Shown in pieces: positions 18,766 through 33,989 of a stretch of DNA of 64,000 bases; the first letter of the stretch is position 1, and each line of letters begins with the position of its first letter. Both the position numbers and the translations under genes were made by a program. Source of the DNA: Klebsiella oxytoca NBRC 105695 (GTDB taxonomy: Bacteria > Pseudomonadota > Gammaproteobacteria > Enterobacterales > Enterobacteriaceae); contig NZ_BCZK01000001.1 in the NCBI RefSeq assembly GCF_001598695.1, positions 186,001-250,000 of the forward strand, given 5' to 3'. The notes under the pieces were generated by a model. It had not been told where the DNA came from, ran no database searches, and saw only the letters and a program-made list of their open reading frames with translations.

Positions 18766-20823
18766 ATGACTACTAATACACATAAATTGGTTAGCGAATT
18801 ACCTGAGATTTATCAGACTATTTTTGGGCATCCTGAGTGGGATGGTGATGCTGCACGCGACTGTAATGAACGGCTCGCGCTAATTAGTGAAGAATATGAC
18901 ACCTTGTCCAGAGAGTTAGGCAGGCCACTGCGGGTTCTCGATCTGGGCTGTGCGCAGGGATTCTTCAGTTTAAGTCTGGCAAGCAAGGGCGCCAGCGTAT
19001 TAGGTATCGACTTTCTACAGCAGAACATTGATGTTTGCCAGGCGCTTGCTGAAGAAAACCCACATTGTGATGTTAGATTTCAAGTCGGGCGCATCGAAGA
19101 CATTATCAGCACGCTGGAAGAAAACCAGTTCGATCTTGCCATTGGGCTAAGTGTTTTTCACCACATAGTTCATCTGCATGGGATTGCGGAAGTCAGAACG
19201 CTGCTAGAGCGATTGGCAAACCTGACGCAGGCGATGATTCTCGAACTCGCTGTTAAAGAGGAACCGCTGTATTGGGGGGAATCCCAGCCAGAAGATCCGC
19301 GTGAGCTTATTGAACAGTGTGCTTTCTATCGATTGATTGGAAGATTTGACACTCATTTGTCTAATATTTCACGTCCGATGTATATTATCAGTAACCACAG
19401 GGTTATTCTTCCGGAATTTAATCAGCCTTTTACTTCATGGCGCGACAGTCCTTATACCGGGGCAGGTTTTGCGCATAAGCAGAGCCGTCGCTATTATTTC
19501 TCTTCTGATTTCATATGTAAGTTCTATCGGTATAGTACGGTAAGTGGTTTACTAACTGATAAGGAAAGCGAGCGTAATCGTACAGAACTCGCCCATGAAG
19601 AAGCTTTTCTCAAATCTCCGCCATCTGGCTTAAAAGTGCCCGCGTTGTTTACTTCCGGGGGGAATGAAGTTGCGGGATGGCTGGTAATGGAAAAAATACC
19701 CGGAGAGCTGTTAAACGACGTTCTGGCCAGCGGACGGCATATTGATCGGGAAAAAGTTATTTCCGATCTTCTCGATCAGCTGGTTATTTTGGAAGAGCAT
19801 GGCCTGTATCATGATGATTTCAGAACCTGGAATGTTTTAATTGACGATAATGACAGCGCTCGTTTAATAGATTTTGGTTCGGTTGGAAGTGTGCAACAAG
19901 ACTGCAGCTGGCCAGTTAATATTTTCCAGTCGTTCATTATTTTTGTAAATGAACTGTTTGGTGAAAATAAATCCTGGGGGGGGTTCTGGCGTTCCGCACC
20001 ATTAAGCCCTTTTCAGTTGCCTGAACCGTATTCAAATTGGTTGACAGCATTCTGGAAACATCCTGTTGGTGAGTGGAATTTTGCTTTACTCCAACGACTC
20101 TTTAATACCAAAGATGCTCTACCGGCTGCGAGCTCCGCTATGGATGCTTCTGATCTATGGGTCCGTGCTCAGGAGCCCGTATTGTTGGAAGGTCAAACGC
20201 AAATACGCAATACGGATGCGCGGGTTGTCCGTCTCGAGTCGCAAATCAATGAACTCACATCCCTGATAAATATGATGGGTGAGAGTATTCAGACGCTTGA
20301 AAAGCGTGAGTATCCGCCACAAGACGTTATCACCGATGCACAGCAGTGTGTCGAGGTTGAGCCGAGCCAAACTGTGGATTCTGAAGAGGTTATGCAACTC
20401 CATATTCAGCTCAATGATGCGCGACAAGAAGCAGAGAATCTCCGCCATGAAATCGCTAAAATCCATAATAGCCGCTCATGGAAAATGACGAAGTGGTATC
20501 GTTATGCTGGCATGCAGTACTATTTACTTCGCCAGTATGGCTTCAGGCAGCGTTGTAAGCATTTACTGAAACGAGTACTTGGCAAAATATTCATTTTTCT
20601 GCGTGCACATCCACGGCTAAAGCAGAGAGCTATCAATCTACTGCATAAAGTTGGAATTTATGACTTTGCTTATCGTTTGCATCGTCGTATTAATCCTGGT
20701 TCACATAACCCTTATCATAACGACCCACAAAATCAGTCGCAGACTGAAAAACAGATATTACATCCAGAGTTATTGCCTCCGGAAGTTAATTCAATTTTTA
20801 GCGAGCTTAAAAACAAGAGATAA
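18766..20823 (+). CDS. wbdD: Chain-terminating kinase/methyltransferase with coiled coil
   Basis: 685 residues in three parts. Residues about 1-210 are a SAM methyltransferase with VLDLGCAQGFFSLSL (motif at 59-65). Residues about 230-450 are a protein-kinase-like fold with HDDFRTWNVL (H349, D351) and DFG at 369-371. From about 486 on, heptad-rich segments (RLESQINELTSLINMM; LHIQLNDARQEAENLRHEI) form a coiled coil ending in a basic tail. In E. coli O9a WbdD phosphorylates then methylates the mannan end; the coiled coil works as a length ruler and the C-terminus recruits WbdA. Keeping both kinase and methyltransferase argues for the O9/O9a (O3) type and against the O8 (O5) type. Confidence 0.93.
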   Translation: MTTNTHKLVSELPEIYQTIFGHPEWDGDAARDCNERLALISEEYDTLSRELGRPLRVLDLGCAQGFFSLSLASKGASVLGIDFLQQNIDVCQALAEENPHCDVRFQVGRIEDIISTLEENQFDLAIGLSVFHHIVHLHGIAEVRTLLERLANLTQAMILELAVKEEPLYWGESQPEDPRELIEQCAFYRLIGRFDTHLSNISRPMYIISNHRVILPEFNQPFTSWRDSPYTGAGFAHKQSRRYYFSSDFICKFYRYSTVSGLLTDKESERNRTELAHEEAFLKSPPSGLKVPALFTSGGNEVAGWLVMEKIPGELLNDVLASGRHIDREKVISDLLDQLVILEEHGLYHDDFRTWNVLIDDNDSARLIDFGSVGSVQQDCSWPVNIFQSFIIFVNELFGENKSWGGFWRSAPLSPFQLPEPYSNWLTAFWKHPVGEWNFALLQRLFNTKDALPAASSAMDASDLWVRAQEPVLLEGQTQIRNTDARVVRLESQINELTSLINMMGESIQTLEKREYPPQDVITDAQQCVEVEPSQTVDSEEVMQLHIQLNDARQEAENLRHEIAKIHNSRSWKMTKWYRYAGMQYYLLRQYGFRQRCKHLLKRVLGKIFIFLRAHPRLKQRAINLLHKVGIYDFAYRLHRRINPGSHNPYHNDPQNQSQTEKQILHPELLPPEVNSIFSELKNKR

Positions 20824-20824
20824 G

Positions 20825-23356
20825 GTGAGTCACTTGCATATTTTGATTGATGTACAAGGATATCAGTCGGAAAGTAAATTCCGTGGAGTTGGTCGCAGCA
20901 CTTATGAAATGAGTCGTGCGATCATAAAAAATGCTGGCCAGCATCGAGTCAGCATCTTAATGAACGGCATGTATCCGATTGACAGTATTAATGAAATTAA
21001 AAATAGCTGGGGTGATATTCTACCGCAGGAAGAAATGTTTATTTTTTCAGCTGCGGGCCCGACAGCTCTTCGCGACCGTGAAAATCAACCGCGGAGTGTT
21101 GCCGCTAAACTAGCTCGCGATCTTGCTATTGCTAACATCAACCCCGATATTGTTTTCGTCATTAATTTCTACGAAGGTTTTGACGACAGTTACACCGTCT
21201 CAATTCCTCAAACTACAGTGCCGTGGAAGACAGTTTGTGTTTGCCACGATCTCATTCCGTTACTAAATAAAGAACGCTATCTGGGCGAACCGAACTTCCG
21301 TCAGTATTATCTTGATAAACTTGCTGAATATGAAAGGTCGGACGCTATTTTTGCTATTTCCAGATCATCCATGCAGGAAGTTATTGATTATACATCAATT
21401 CCTGCAGATAAGATCATTAATATTTCATCTGGAGTCAGCGATTTATTTAATATTACAGATTATACTCAAGACGATATCAATGCTTTACGTAACAAATATC
21501 ATCTGCCTCAAGAATTTATTCTCTCCTTGGCAATGATAGAGCCGCGTAAAAATATTGAGGCGCTGATTCATGCGTATAGTTTATTACCGGATGCCCTGCA
21601 ACAGAGTTATCCCTTAGTTTTAGCTTATAAAATTAGCACTGATGAAAAGGAAAGGCTGTACCGCGTTGCAGAGAACTATGGTTTATCCCGCAATCAGCTA
21701 GTTTTTACCGGTTTCTTAAACGACGGTGACCTTATTGCACTTTACAATTTGTGCAAAATTTTCGTTTTCCCCTCTATACATGAAGGGTTTGGCCTGCCTC
21801 CACTAGAAGCTATGCGCTGCGGCGCAGCTACGCTGGGTTCAAATGTGACCAGCTTACCGGAGGTCATCGGTATGGAAGAGGCTTTATTTAATCCGCAGGA
21901 TGTTCACGATATTTGCCGTGTTATGCAAAGGGCTTTAACCGATAATGCGTTCTACTCAGCGTTGAAAGCTCATGCTCCGAAGCAGGCGGCAAAATTCACA
22001 TGGGATCACACCGCGCAACTCGCATTAAAGGGATTTGAAAGGCTTGTTGATACGGCTTCTGCTTCAGAGCCTCTGGATATCACTAGTTTCACCGCAAACA
22101 CCATTAATCAAATTAAAAATATTGCGGAATTAGGTGAAGCCGAACGCTTACAAACAGCCTGGGCTATTACTCGTAACAGCTTTGCCACGCATCAGCGCAA
22201 GCTGCTGGTTGATATTTCTGTCCTTGTCGAACATGATGCGAAAACGGGGATTCAACGAGTTTCCCGTAGTATACTTAGTGAGTTACTGAAATCAGGCGTT
22301 GCTGGTTACACCGTCAGTGCGGTTTATTATCGACCGGGTGAATGCTATCGTTATGCCAACGAATATCTGAATACCCATTTTAACGGCCAGTTCGGGCCTG
22401 ATGAACCGGTACTGTTTACCAAAGATGATATTCTGGTTGCTACCGATCTGACTGCACATTTGTTTCCAGAACTTACTGCCCAGCTGGATTTTATTCGTTT
22501 ATCCGGCGCCAGGGTTTGTTTTGTTGTGCATGATATCTTGCCTCTGAGAAGGCCGGAGTGGAGCGATGAGGGAATGCAGCGCGTTTTCCCCATTTGGTTA
22601 TCCTGCATTGCGCAGCACGCTGACCGTCTGATTTGTGTTTCTGCAAGCGTAGCAGAGGATGTGAAATCGTGGATTGCTGAAAATGCCAACTGGGTTAAAC
22701 CTAATCCATTGCTGCAGGTGAGTAATTTCCATCTTGGCGCCGACCTGGATGCCAGCGTTCCTTCTGTGGGTATGCCGGATAACGCGAATGACTTGCTGAC
22801 TAAGATGGCTGCTGAACCCTCCTTTATTATGGTGGGAACGATGGAACCTCGCAAAGGCCATGCGCAGACGCTAGCGGCATTTGAGGAATTGTGGCGGCAG
22901 GGCAAGAACTACAATCTGTTTATCATTGGTAAACAGGGGTGGCATGTTGATGATTTATGTGAACGTTTACGTCACCACCCACAGCTAAATAAGAGATTAT
23001 TTTGGCTACAAAATATTAGCGATGAGTTCCTTGCGAAGTTGTATGCTCAGTCTAGTGCGTTAATCTTCGCATCTCTCGGCGAAGGATTTGGGCTACCATT
23101 AATTGAAGCCGCGCAGAAAAAATTACCGGTAATCATTCGTGATATTCCAGTGTTTAAAGAAATTGCTCAAGAACATGCATTCTATTTCTCTGGTGAACAG
23201 CCGGGAGATATTTCAACAGCGATTGACGAGTGGTTGGAGTTATATCGGAAAAATGCTCATCCTCGCTCTGAAAAAATCAACTGGTTGACATGGAAGCAAA
23301 GTGCAGAATTCCTGGTGGAGAATCTTCCGGTTATTAAATCTGACGCGAATAAATAA
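20825..23356 (+). CDS. wbdA: Two-domain polymerising mannosyltransferase
   Basis: 843 residues, matching the roughly 840 of E. coli O9a WbdA. Two GT4 domains lie in tandem: the first has EGFGLPPLEAMRCG near residue 320, the second EGFGLPLIEAAQKK near residue 751, each an EX7E motif. In O9a the N-terminal domain makes alpha-1,2 and the C-terminal domain alpha-1,3 mannose links of the repeat unit. It starts at the GTG at 20825, one base after the wbdD stop, or at the TTG at 20834 which has AAGGTGAG just before it; both give ILIDVQGYQSESKFRG. The upstream extension of the frame inside wbdD is not coding. Confidence 0.92.
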   Translation: MSHLHILIDVQGYQSESKFRGVGRSTYEMSRAIIKNAGQHRVSILMNGMYPIDSINEIKNSWGDILPQEEMFIFSAAGPTALRDRENQPRSVAAKLARDLAIANINPDIVFVINFYEGFDDSYTVSIPQTTVPWKTVCVCHDLIPLLNKERYLGEPNFRQYYLDKLAEYERSDAIFAISRSSMQEVIDYTSIPADKIINISSGVSDLFNITDYTQDDINALRNKYHLPQEFILSLAMIEPRKNIEALIHAYSLLPDALQQSYPLVLAYKISTDEKERLYRVAENYGLSRNQLVFTGFLNDGDLIALYNLCKIFVFPSIHEGFGLPPLEAMRCGAATLGSNVTSLPEVIGMEEALFNPQDVHDICRVMQRALTDNAFYSALKAHAPKQAAKFTWDHTAQLALKGFERLVDTASASEPLDITSFTANTINQIKNIAELGEAERLQTAWAITRNSFATHQRKLLVDISVLVEHDAKTGIQRVSRSILSELLKSGVAGYTVSAVYYRPGECYRYANEYLNTHFNGQFGPDEPVLFTKDDILVATDLTAHLFPELTAQLDFIRLSGARVCFVVHDILPLRRPEWSDEGMQRVFPIWLSCIAQHADRLICVSASVAEDVKSWIAENANWVKPNPLLQVSNFHLGADLDASVPSVGMPDNANDLLTKMAAEPSFIMVGTMEPRKGHAQTLAAFEELWRQGKNYNLFIIGKQGWHVDDLCERLRHHPQLNKRLFWLQNISDEFLAKLYAQSSALIFASLGEGFGLPLIEAAQKKLPVIIRDIPVFKEIAQEHAFYFSGEQPGDISTAIDEWLELYRKNAHPRSEKINWLTWKQSAEFLVENLPVIKSDANK

Positions 23357-23402
23357 ACAATATTAGCCGTGGCAGTCTCCTGTGTCACGGTCAAGAGCTT
23401 TT

Positions 23403-24548
23403 ATGAAAATTATATTTGCAACTGAGCCAATCAAATATCCATTAACGGGTATCGGTCGTTATTCCCTCGAACTGGTAAAACGATTGGCGGTGGCCAGCGA
23501 AATTGAAGAGCTAAAATTATTTCACGGCTCTTCATTTATTGACAGCATTCCCCAGATTGAAAATAAAGCGGATACCCGAGCCAGCAATCACGGTAAGCTG
23601 GCGGCTTTTTTACGCCGTCAGCCGTTATTGATTGAAGCCTATCGCGTGTTGCATCCGCGTCGCCAGGCGTGGGCGCTGCGCGATTATAAAGATTATATCT
23701 ATCATGGGCCTAACTTTTATCTGCCGCATCGTCTGGAACGTGCCGTAACCACATTTCATGATATCTCCATATTCACCTGTCCGGAATTTCATCCAAAGGA
23801 CCGGGTGCGTTATATGGAAAAGTCACTGCGCGAAAGTCTGGACACGGCAAAGCTTATTTTGACGGTATCTGACTTTTCCCGCAGCGAAATTATCCGGCTG
23901 TTTAACTATCCTGCCGATCGGATCGTAACGACCCATCTTGCCTGCAGCGGCGACTATATTCCGCGCAGCCCGGATGAATGTCTACCGGTTCTGCAGAAAT
24001 ATCAGCTGGAGTGGCAGCGCTACGCGCTTTACATCGGCACGATGGAGCCGCGGAAAAATATTCGAGGCCTGTTGCAGGCGTACCAGCTTCTGCCGATGGA
24101 GACGCGCATGCGCTACCCGCTGATCCTCAGCGGTTACCGTGGGTGGGAAGATGATGCGCTGTGGCAGATCGTTGAACGCGGGACTCGTGAAGGATGGATC
24201 CGTTATCTGGGCTATGTACCGGATGGCGATCTCCCGTATTTATATGCGGCAGCCAGAACCTTTATTTATCCTTCGTTTTATGAAGGATTCGGATTACCTA
24301 TTCTTGAAGCAATGTCTTGCGGTATTCCAGTAGTATGCTCCAATGTCACATCATTACCTGAAGTGGCGGGGGATGCGGGGTTGTTATCCGACCCTAACGA
24401 TGTAGACGCGATAAGCGCTCATATATTGCAAAGTCTGCAGGATGAATACTGGCGGGAGATAGCAGTAGCGCGCGGTTTTATTCAGGCACAACAGTTTTCG
24501 TGGGAAACCTGTACGGCCCAGACGATCGATGCCTATAAATTACTCTAA
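23403..24548 (+). CDS. wbdB: Mannosyltransferase, adaptor region
   Basis: 381 residues, single GT4 domain; the length equals the E. coli O9a homologue. The N-terminus is MKIIFATEPIKYPLTGIGRY, with GTMEPRKNIRGLL and the EX7E motif EGFGLPILEAMSCG near residue 294. In the O9a system WbdB adds alpha-1,3 mannoses to the primer after WbdC, before WbdA polymerises. I use the ATG at 23403 with AAGAG upstream; the frame extends seven codons 5' without support. It follows wbdA by 46 bases. Confidence 0.92.
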   Translation: MKIIFATEPIKYPLTGIGRYSLELVKRLAVASEIEELKLFHGSSFIDSIPQIENKADTRASNHGKLAAFLRRQPLLIEAYRVLHPRRQAWALRDYKDYIYHGPNFYLPHRLERAVTTFHDISIFTCPEFHPKDRVRYMEKSLRESLDTAKLILTVSDFSRSEIIRLFNYPADRIVTTHLACSGDYIPRSPDECLPVLQKYQLEWQRYALYIGTMEPRKNIRGLLQAYQLLPMETRMRYPLILSGYRGWEDDALWQIVERGTREGWIRYLGYVPDGDLPYLYAAARTFIYPSFYEGFGLPILEAMSCGIPVVCSNVTSLPEVAGDAGLLSDPNDVDAISAHILQSLQDEYWREIAVARGFIQAQQFSWETCTAQTIDAYKLL

Positions 24549-24557
24549 GGGTGCAAG

Positions 24558-25673
24558 TTGAGAGTTTTACACGTCTATAAGACCTATTATCCGAATACCT
24601 ACGGTGGTATTGAACAGGTCATTTATCAGTTGTGCCAGGGCTGCGCTCGTCGGGGGATCGCGGCCGACGTCTTCACCTTTTCCCCGGATAAAAATACCGG
24701 GCCAGTGGCTTACGAACAGCATCAGGTTATCTATAATAAGCAATTAATTGAAATCGCCTCGACGCCATTCTCACTCGGCGCGTTAAAGCGATTTAATAAA
24801 ATTAAAGATAACTACGATATTATTAACTATCATTTCCCGTTTCCCTTTATGGATATGCTACATCTGATGGCGCATCCTAAAGCGAAAACCGTTGTCACCT
24901 ATCATTCCGATATTGTGAAACAAAAGCGGCTAATGAAATTATATCAACCGCTGCAGGAGCAATTTCTTTCCAGCGTTGACTGCATTGTGGCCTCATCGCC
25001 AAACTACGTAGCCTCCAGCCAGACGCTGCAAAAATACCTCGATAAAACGGTGGTCATTCCCTTCGGCCTCGAGCAAAAGGATGTGCAGCATAATCCGCAG
25101 CGCCTGGCTTACTGGCGAGAGAAAGTCGGCGAGCGCTTTTTCCTTTTTGTCGGCGCATTTCGTTACTATAAGGGATTGCATATTCTGCTGGATGCCGCAG
25201 AGCGCAGTCGACTGCCGATCGTTATTGTCGGCGGCGGCCCGCTGGAAGCGGAAGTTCGCCGTGAGGCTGAACAGCGCGGCCTGAATAACGTGATATTCAC
25301 CGGCATGCTGAACGATGAGGATAAATATATTCTCTTTCATCTGTGCCGCGGGGTGGTCTTTCCCTCGCACCTGCGCTCAGAGGCGTTTGGCATTACCTTA
25401 CTGGAAGGGGCGCGGTTCGCCCGGCCGCTGATCTCGTGTGAAATTGGCACCGGAACCTCGTTTATCAACCAGGATAAGGTCAATGGTTGCGTGATCCCGC
25501 CGGATAACAGCGCAGCGTTGGTCGAAGCGATGAACGAACTGTGGCATAGTGATGAAACGGCAGCGCGCTATGGCGCAAATTCTCGTCGCCGCTTTGAGGA
25601 GATGTTTACCGCCGAACATATGATTGATGCCTACGTGAATCTCTACAGCACGCTGCTGGAGCAGAAACCCTGA
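24558..25673 (+). CDS. wbdC: First mannosyltransferase of the O-antigen adaptor
   Basis: 371 residues, GT4 family. The N-terminus is MRVLHVYKTYYPNTYGGIEQ, typical of WbdC; the EX7E motif is SEAFGITLLEGA near residue 275. WbdC adds the first alpha-1,3 mannose onto WecA-made GlcNAc-PP-undecaprenol. Translation starts at a TTG at 24558, with TAAGGGTG seven or so bases before; no ATG in frame matches better. It is the last gene of the operon and faces the his operon end to end. Confidence 0.92.
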   Translation: MRVLHVYKTYYPNTYGGIEQVIYQLCQGCARRGIAADVFTFSPDKNTGPVAYEQHQVIYNKQLIEIASTPFSLGALKRFNKIKDNYDIINYHFPFPFMDMLHLMAHPKAKTVVTYHSDIVKQKRLMKLYQPLQEQFLSSVDCIVASSPNYVASSQTLQKYLDKTVVIPFGLEQKDVQHNPQRLAYWREKVGERFFLFVGAFRYYKGLHILLDAAERSRLPIVIVGGGPLEAEVRREAEQRGLNNVIFTGMLNDEDKYILFHLCRGVVFPSHLRSEAFGITLLEGARFARPLISCEIGTGTSFINQDKVNGCVIPPDNSAALVEAMNELWHSDETAARYGANSRRRFEEMFTAEHMIDAYVNLYSTLLEQKP

Positions 25674-25685
25674 TAGGCCGCAAAT

Positions 25686-25707
25686 CGCCCCCGCCAGCGC
25701 GGGGGCG
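25686..25707. terminator. Hairpin between wbdC and hisI
   Basis: A perfect 9-bp GC stem (25686-25694 with 25699-25707) in the 41-base gap between two convergent operons. There is no clear T-run, so it may be an mRNA-end stabiliser shared by both. Confidence 0.5.
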
Positions 25708-25714
25708 CAAGGCA

Positions 25715-26304
25715 TCAGTGACGGCTCTTAAGATTGTTAATCACGTCCGTTAAATTCAGCCCCTGATCCTGCAGCAGCACCAGCAGGTGATACATCAAAT
25801 CCGACGCTTCATTCTTCAGCTCGAACTGGTCATGCACCGTGGCGGCCAGCGCGGTCTCAACGCCTTCTTCTCCCACCTTCTGGGCAATGCGCTTGGTGCC
25901 GCTAGCGTACAGCTTCGCGGTGTAAGAGCTCTCCGGGTCAGCGTGCTTGCGTTCGGCCAACAGTTGCTCCAGCTGGTAGAGAAACAGCCACTGGTGGCCG
26001 GTTTCGCCGAAGCAGCTCGATGTGCCTTTATGGCAGGTTGGGCCAATCGGATTTACCAGCGCCAGCAGGGTGTCGTTATCGCAATCCGGGGTGATGCTCA
26101 CCACGTTGAGAAAATTACCCGACGTTTCCCCCTTGGTCCACAGACGCTGTTTGGTCCGTGAATAAAAGGTCACTTTACCGGTCTCTTCGGTTTTCGCCAG
26201 CGCATCCTGATTCATATAGCCCAGCATCAGCACTTCCCCGGAAACGGCGTGCTGCACGATGACCGGCATCAGACCGTCGGTTTTTTGCCAATCCAGCTGT
26301 TCAC

Positions 26305-26311
<7 letters not shown>
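25715..26311 (-). CDS. hisI: Phosphoribosyl-AMP cyclohydrolase / phosphoribosyl-ATP pyrophosphatase
   Basis: 198 residues, bifunctional HisIE; steps 2 and 3 of histidine synthesis. The N-terminal cyclohydrolase has [18 protein letters not shown] and the zinc cysteines in [10 protein letters not shown] and [12 protein letters not shown]; the C-terminal pyrophosphatase domain (about 110-198) has [11 protein letters not shown]. Last gene of the his operon, overlapping hisF by seven bases. Confidence 0.97.
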
Positions 26312-31816
<5,505 letters not shown>

Positions 31817-31855
31817 GATTGTTTCCCCTGTTTGTCCCGTGACCGACCCGCCGGA

Positions 31856-32755
31856 TTACTCCATCATCTTCTCAATCGGCAGAACCAGAATGGAGCTGGC
31901 GCCCAGCGCTTTCAGTTTTTCCATGGTTTCCCAGAACAGGGTTTCACTGCTGACCATGTGCATGGCGACGCGCTGCTTGTCCCCCGCCAGCGGCAGGATG
32001 GTCGGACGCTCGGCGCCGGGCAGCAGGGCGACAACCTCTTCCAGGCGCTCGGTGGGCGCGTGCATCATGATGTATTTCGATTCGCGAGCCTGAATCACGC
32101 CCTGAATACGGGTCAGCAGGCGGTCGATAAGCTGCTGTTTGCTATCCGCCATCTCACCGTCGCGCTGGATCAGGCAGGCTTTGGAGCGGAACATGACTTC
32201 CACTTCGCGCAGGCCGTTCGCTTCGAGAGTCGCGCCGGTAGAGACCAGGTCGCAAATCGCGTCGGCCAGGCCAGCGCGCGGGGCCACTTCAACCGAGCCG
32301 TTCAGCAGGCAGGATTTAAAGGAGATGCCTTTCTGGTCAAGGTAGCGCTTCAGCAGGTGCGGGTAAGAGGTCGCGATGCGTTTGCCGTCCAGTGCCGCAG
32401 GGCCGTCCCAGGGTTCATCCGCCGGGGTCGCCAGCGACAGGCGGCAGCCGCCGAAGTCGAGGCGGCGCAGGGTAAAGTAGCGCGGATCTTCGCCCTGGGC
32501 GCGGCGGCTCAGCAGCTCTTCTTCCAGCACGTTTTCACCGATAATCCCCAAATCGACCACGCCGTCCATGATAAGGCCAGGAATATCGTCATCACGCACG
32601 CGCAGAATATCGATCGGCATATTTTCCGCCATCGCGATCAGGCGCTGGGTGTGCAGATTCACTTTGATGCCGCAGCGGCTGAGTAATTCGCGTGAATCTT
32701 CGCTTAAACGCCCTGATTTCTGAATAGCTATGCGTAAACGATTATTGTCTAACAT
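31856..32755 (-). CDS. hisG: ATP phosphoribosyltransferase
   Basis: 299 residues, long form (HisG-L) with its own C-terminal ACT-like regulatory domain; catalyses the first, histidine-inhibited step. [19 protein letters not shown] at the N-terminus and the phosphoribosyl loop [18 protein letters not shown] are visible. First structural gene after the attenuator. Confidence 0.98.
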   Translation of the reverse strand: MLDNNRLRIAIQKSGRLSEDSRELLSRCGIKVNLHTQRLIAMAENMPIDILRVRDDDIPGLIMDGVVDLGIIGENVLEEELLSRRAQGEDPRYFTLRRLDFGGCRLSLATPADEPWDGPAALDGKRIATSYPHLLKRYLDQKGISFKSCLLNGSVEVAPRAGLADAICDLVSTGATLEANGLREVEVMFRSKACLIQRDGEMADSKQQLIDRLLTRIQGVIQARESKYIMMHAPTERLEEVVALLPGAERPTILPLAGDKQRVAMHMVSSETLFWETMEKLKALGASSILVLPIEKMME

Positions 32756-32802
32756 TGTTATTTTCCTCTGTAACCCTGTCTGAATCTGTCCGAATGCGGT
32801 CC

Positions 32803-32838
32803 AAAAAAAAGCCCCCGGAAGTGAATCTTCCGGGGGCT
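32803..32838 (-). terminator. his operon attenuator terminator
   Basis: Perfect 12-bp GC stem (32810-32821 with 32827-32838) followed on the minus strand by eight T. It lies between hisL and hisG, the classical attenuation site. Confidence 0.95.
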
Positions 32839-32900
32839 CTCTTTGCGTTCATGCACCACTGGAAGATCCAAATGTCTTCCAGCACACATCGCCTGAAAGA

Positions 32901-32951
32901 CTAGTCAGGATGATGGTGATGATGGTGGTTTTTAAATTGAACGCTGTTCAT
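32901..32951 (-). CDS. hisL: his operon leader peptide
   Basis: Sixteen residues, MNSVQFKNHHHHHHPD. Six consecutive histidine codons let the ribosome sense charged tRNA-His and decide whether the downstream attenuator hairpin forms. E. coli has seven; here an Asn precedes six. It is too short for routine gene finding but position and sequence are unmistakable. Confidence 0.95.
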   Translation of the reverse strand: MNSVQFKNHHHHHHPD

Positions 32952-32989
32952 AAAATTCTCTGTGAATGACTATGCATTTGATGCCTTTT

Positions 32990-33019
32990 AACCTAAACCA
33001 CTTCACTCGCATAAAGCAA
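32990..33019 (-). promoter_or_regulatory. his operon promoter
   Basis: On the minus strand TTGCTT (33019-33014) and TAGGTT (32995-32990) with an 18-base spacer; the surrounding bases (GTGGTTTAGGTTAAAAG) closely follow the E. coli his promoter. Confidence 0.75.
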
Positions 33020-33126
33020 GGGCTTTTTTCTATCATTAATTCATTTCATATTGACCGAAGAAATTGTCAGTTGCCGCCGGCTGGCGTAGCCTTAAGTCAG
33101 CACAGCGAAAATTCAGGAGCAAGGGG

Positions 33127-33951
33127 ATGAAGAAGGTCGCAATTGTAGGATTAGGATGGCTGGGTATGCCGCTTGCGCTGTCGTTGATGTCGCGGGGATG
33201 GCAGGTCACCGGCAGTAAGACCACCCAGGATGGCGTAGAGGCGGCGCGGATGTGCGGTATCGACAGCTACCCGCTGCGTCTGGAGCCGCAGCTGGTCTGC
33301 GACGCTGAGGACCTGGATGCATTAATGAACGTCGACGCGCTGGTGATTACCCTGCCGGCGCGCCGGACCGGGCCGGGAGACGACTTCTATCGTCAGGCGG
33401 TACAGGAAATCGTTGATTCCGCGCTCGCGCATCACGTGCCGCGCATCCTGTTTACCAGCTCGACTTCCGTCTACGGCAACGCCAGCGGCACGCTGAAAGA
33501 GAGCTCGCCCCGTAATCCGCAAACCGCCAGCGGACAAGTGCTGAAAGAGCTGGAGGACTGGCTGCACAATCTTCCTGGCACCTCGGTGGACATTCTGCGC
33601 CTTTCCGGGCTGGTGGGGCCGTCTCGTCACCCGGGGCGCTTCTTTGCCGGAAAATCCGCACCGGACGGCCAGCACGGCGTGAACCTGGTGCATCTCCAGG
33701 ATGCGATCGCCGCGATCGAGCTGTTATTGCAGTCCCCGAAAGGCGGACGCATCTATAATATATGTGCGCCTAAGCATCCCGCGCGCGGCGTCTTTTATCC
33801 GCTGATGGCCCGGGAGCTTGGGCTTCCCGTTCCCGTCTTCTCTGATAACCCGGAAAACGGTAGCGGCAAGATCGTGGATGGCAGCCGTATTTGCAACGAA
33901 CTGGGGTTTGAATACCAATACCCCGACCCGCTGGTGATGCCGATGGAGTGA
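33127..33951 (+). CDS. yeeZ: NAD(P)-binding epimerase-like protein YeeZ
   Basis: 274 residues. The N-terminal Rossmann motif is VAIVGLGWLGMPLALSLMSR; FTSSTSVYGN carries the SDR-type serine/tyrosine region. Member of the extended SDR epimerase/dehydratase group; the substrate is unknown. I start at the ATG at 33127 (AGGAGCAAGGGG before it). It sits divergent from the his operon exactly as in E. coli. Confidence 0.92.
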   Translation: MKKVAIVGLGWLGMPLALSLMSRGWQVTGSKTTQDGVEAARMCGIDSYPLRLEPQLVCDAEDLDALMNVDALVITLPARRTGPGDDFYRQAVQEIVDSALAHHVPRILFTSSTSVYGNASGTLKESSPRNPQTASGQVLKELEDWLHNLPGTSVDILRLSGLVGPSRHPGRFFAGKSAPDGQHGVNLVHLQDAIAAIELLLQSPKGGRIYNICAPKHPARGVFYPLMARELGLPVPVFSDNPENGSGKIVDGSRICNELGFEYQYPDPLVMPME

Positions 33952-33989
33952 TCCGCCAGCGGTGAATCGCGTACCGTAAGGGGGTAGCG

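Noticed and set aside
20651-20824. A 58-codon 5' extension of the wbdA frame with a hydrophobic N-terminus
   Set aside because: It lies wholly inside wbdD in another frame, and the GTG at 20825 or TTG at 20834 gives the family's length.
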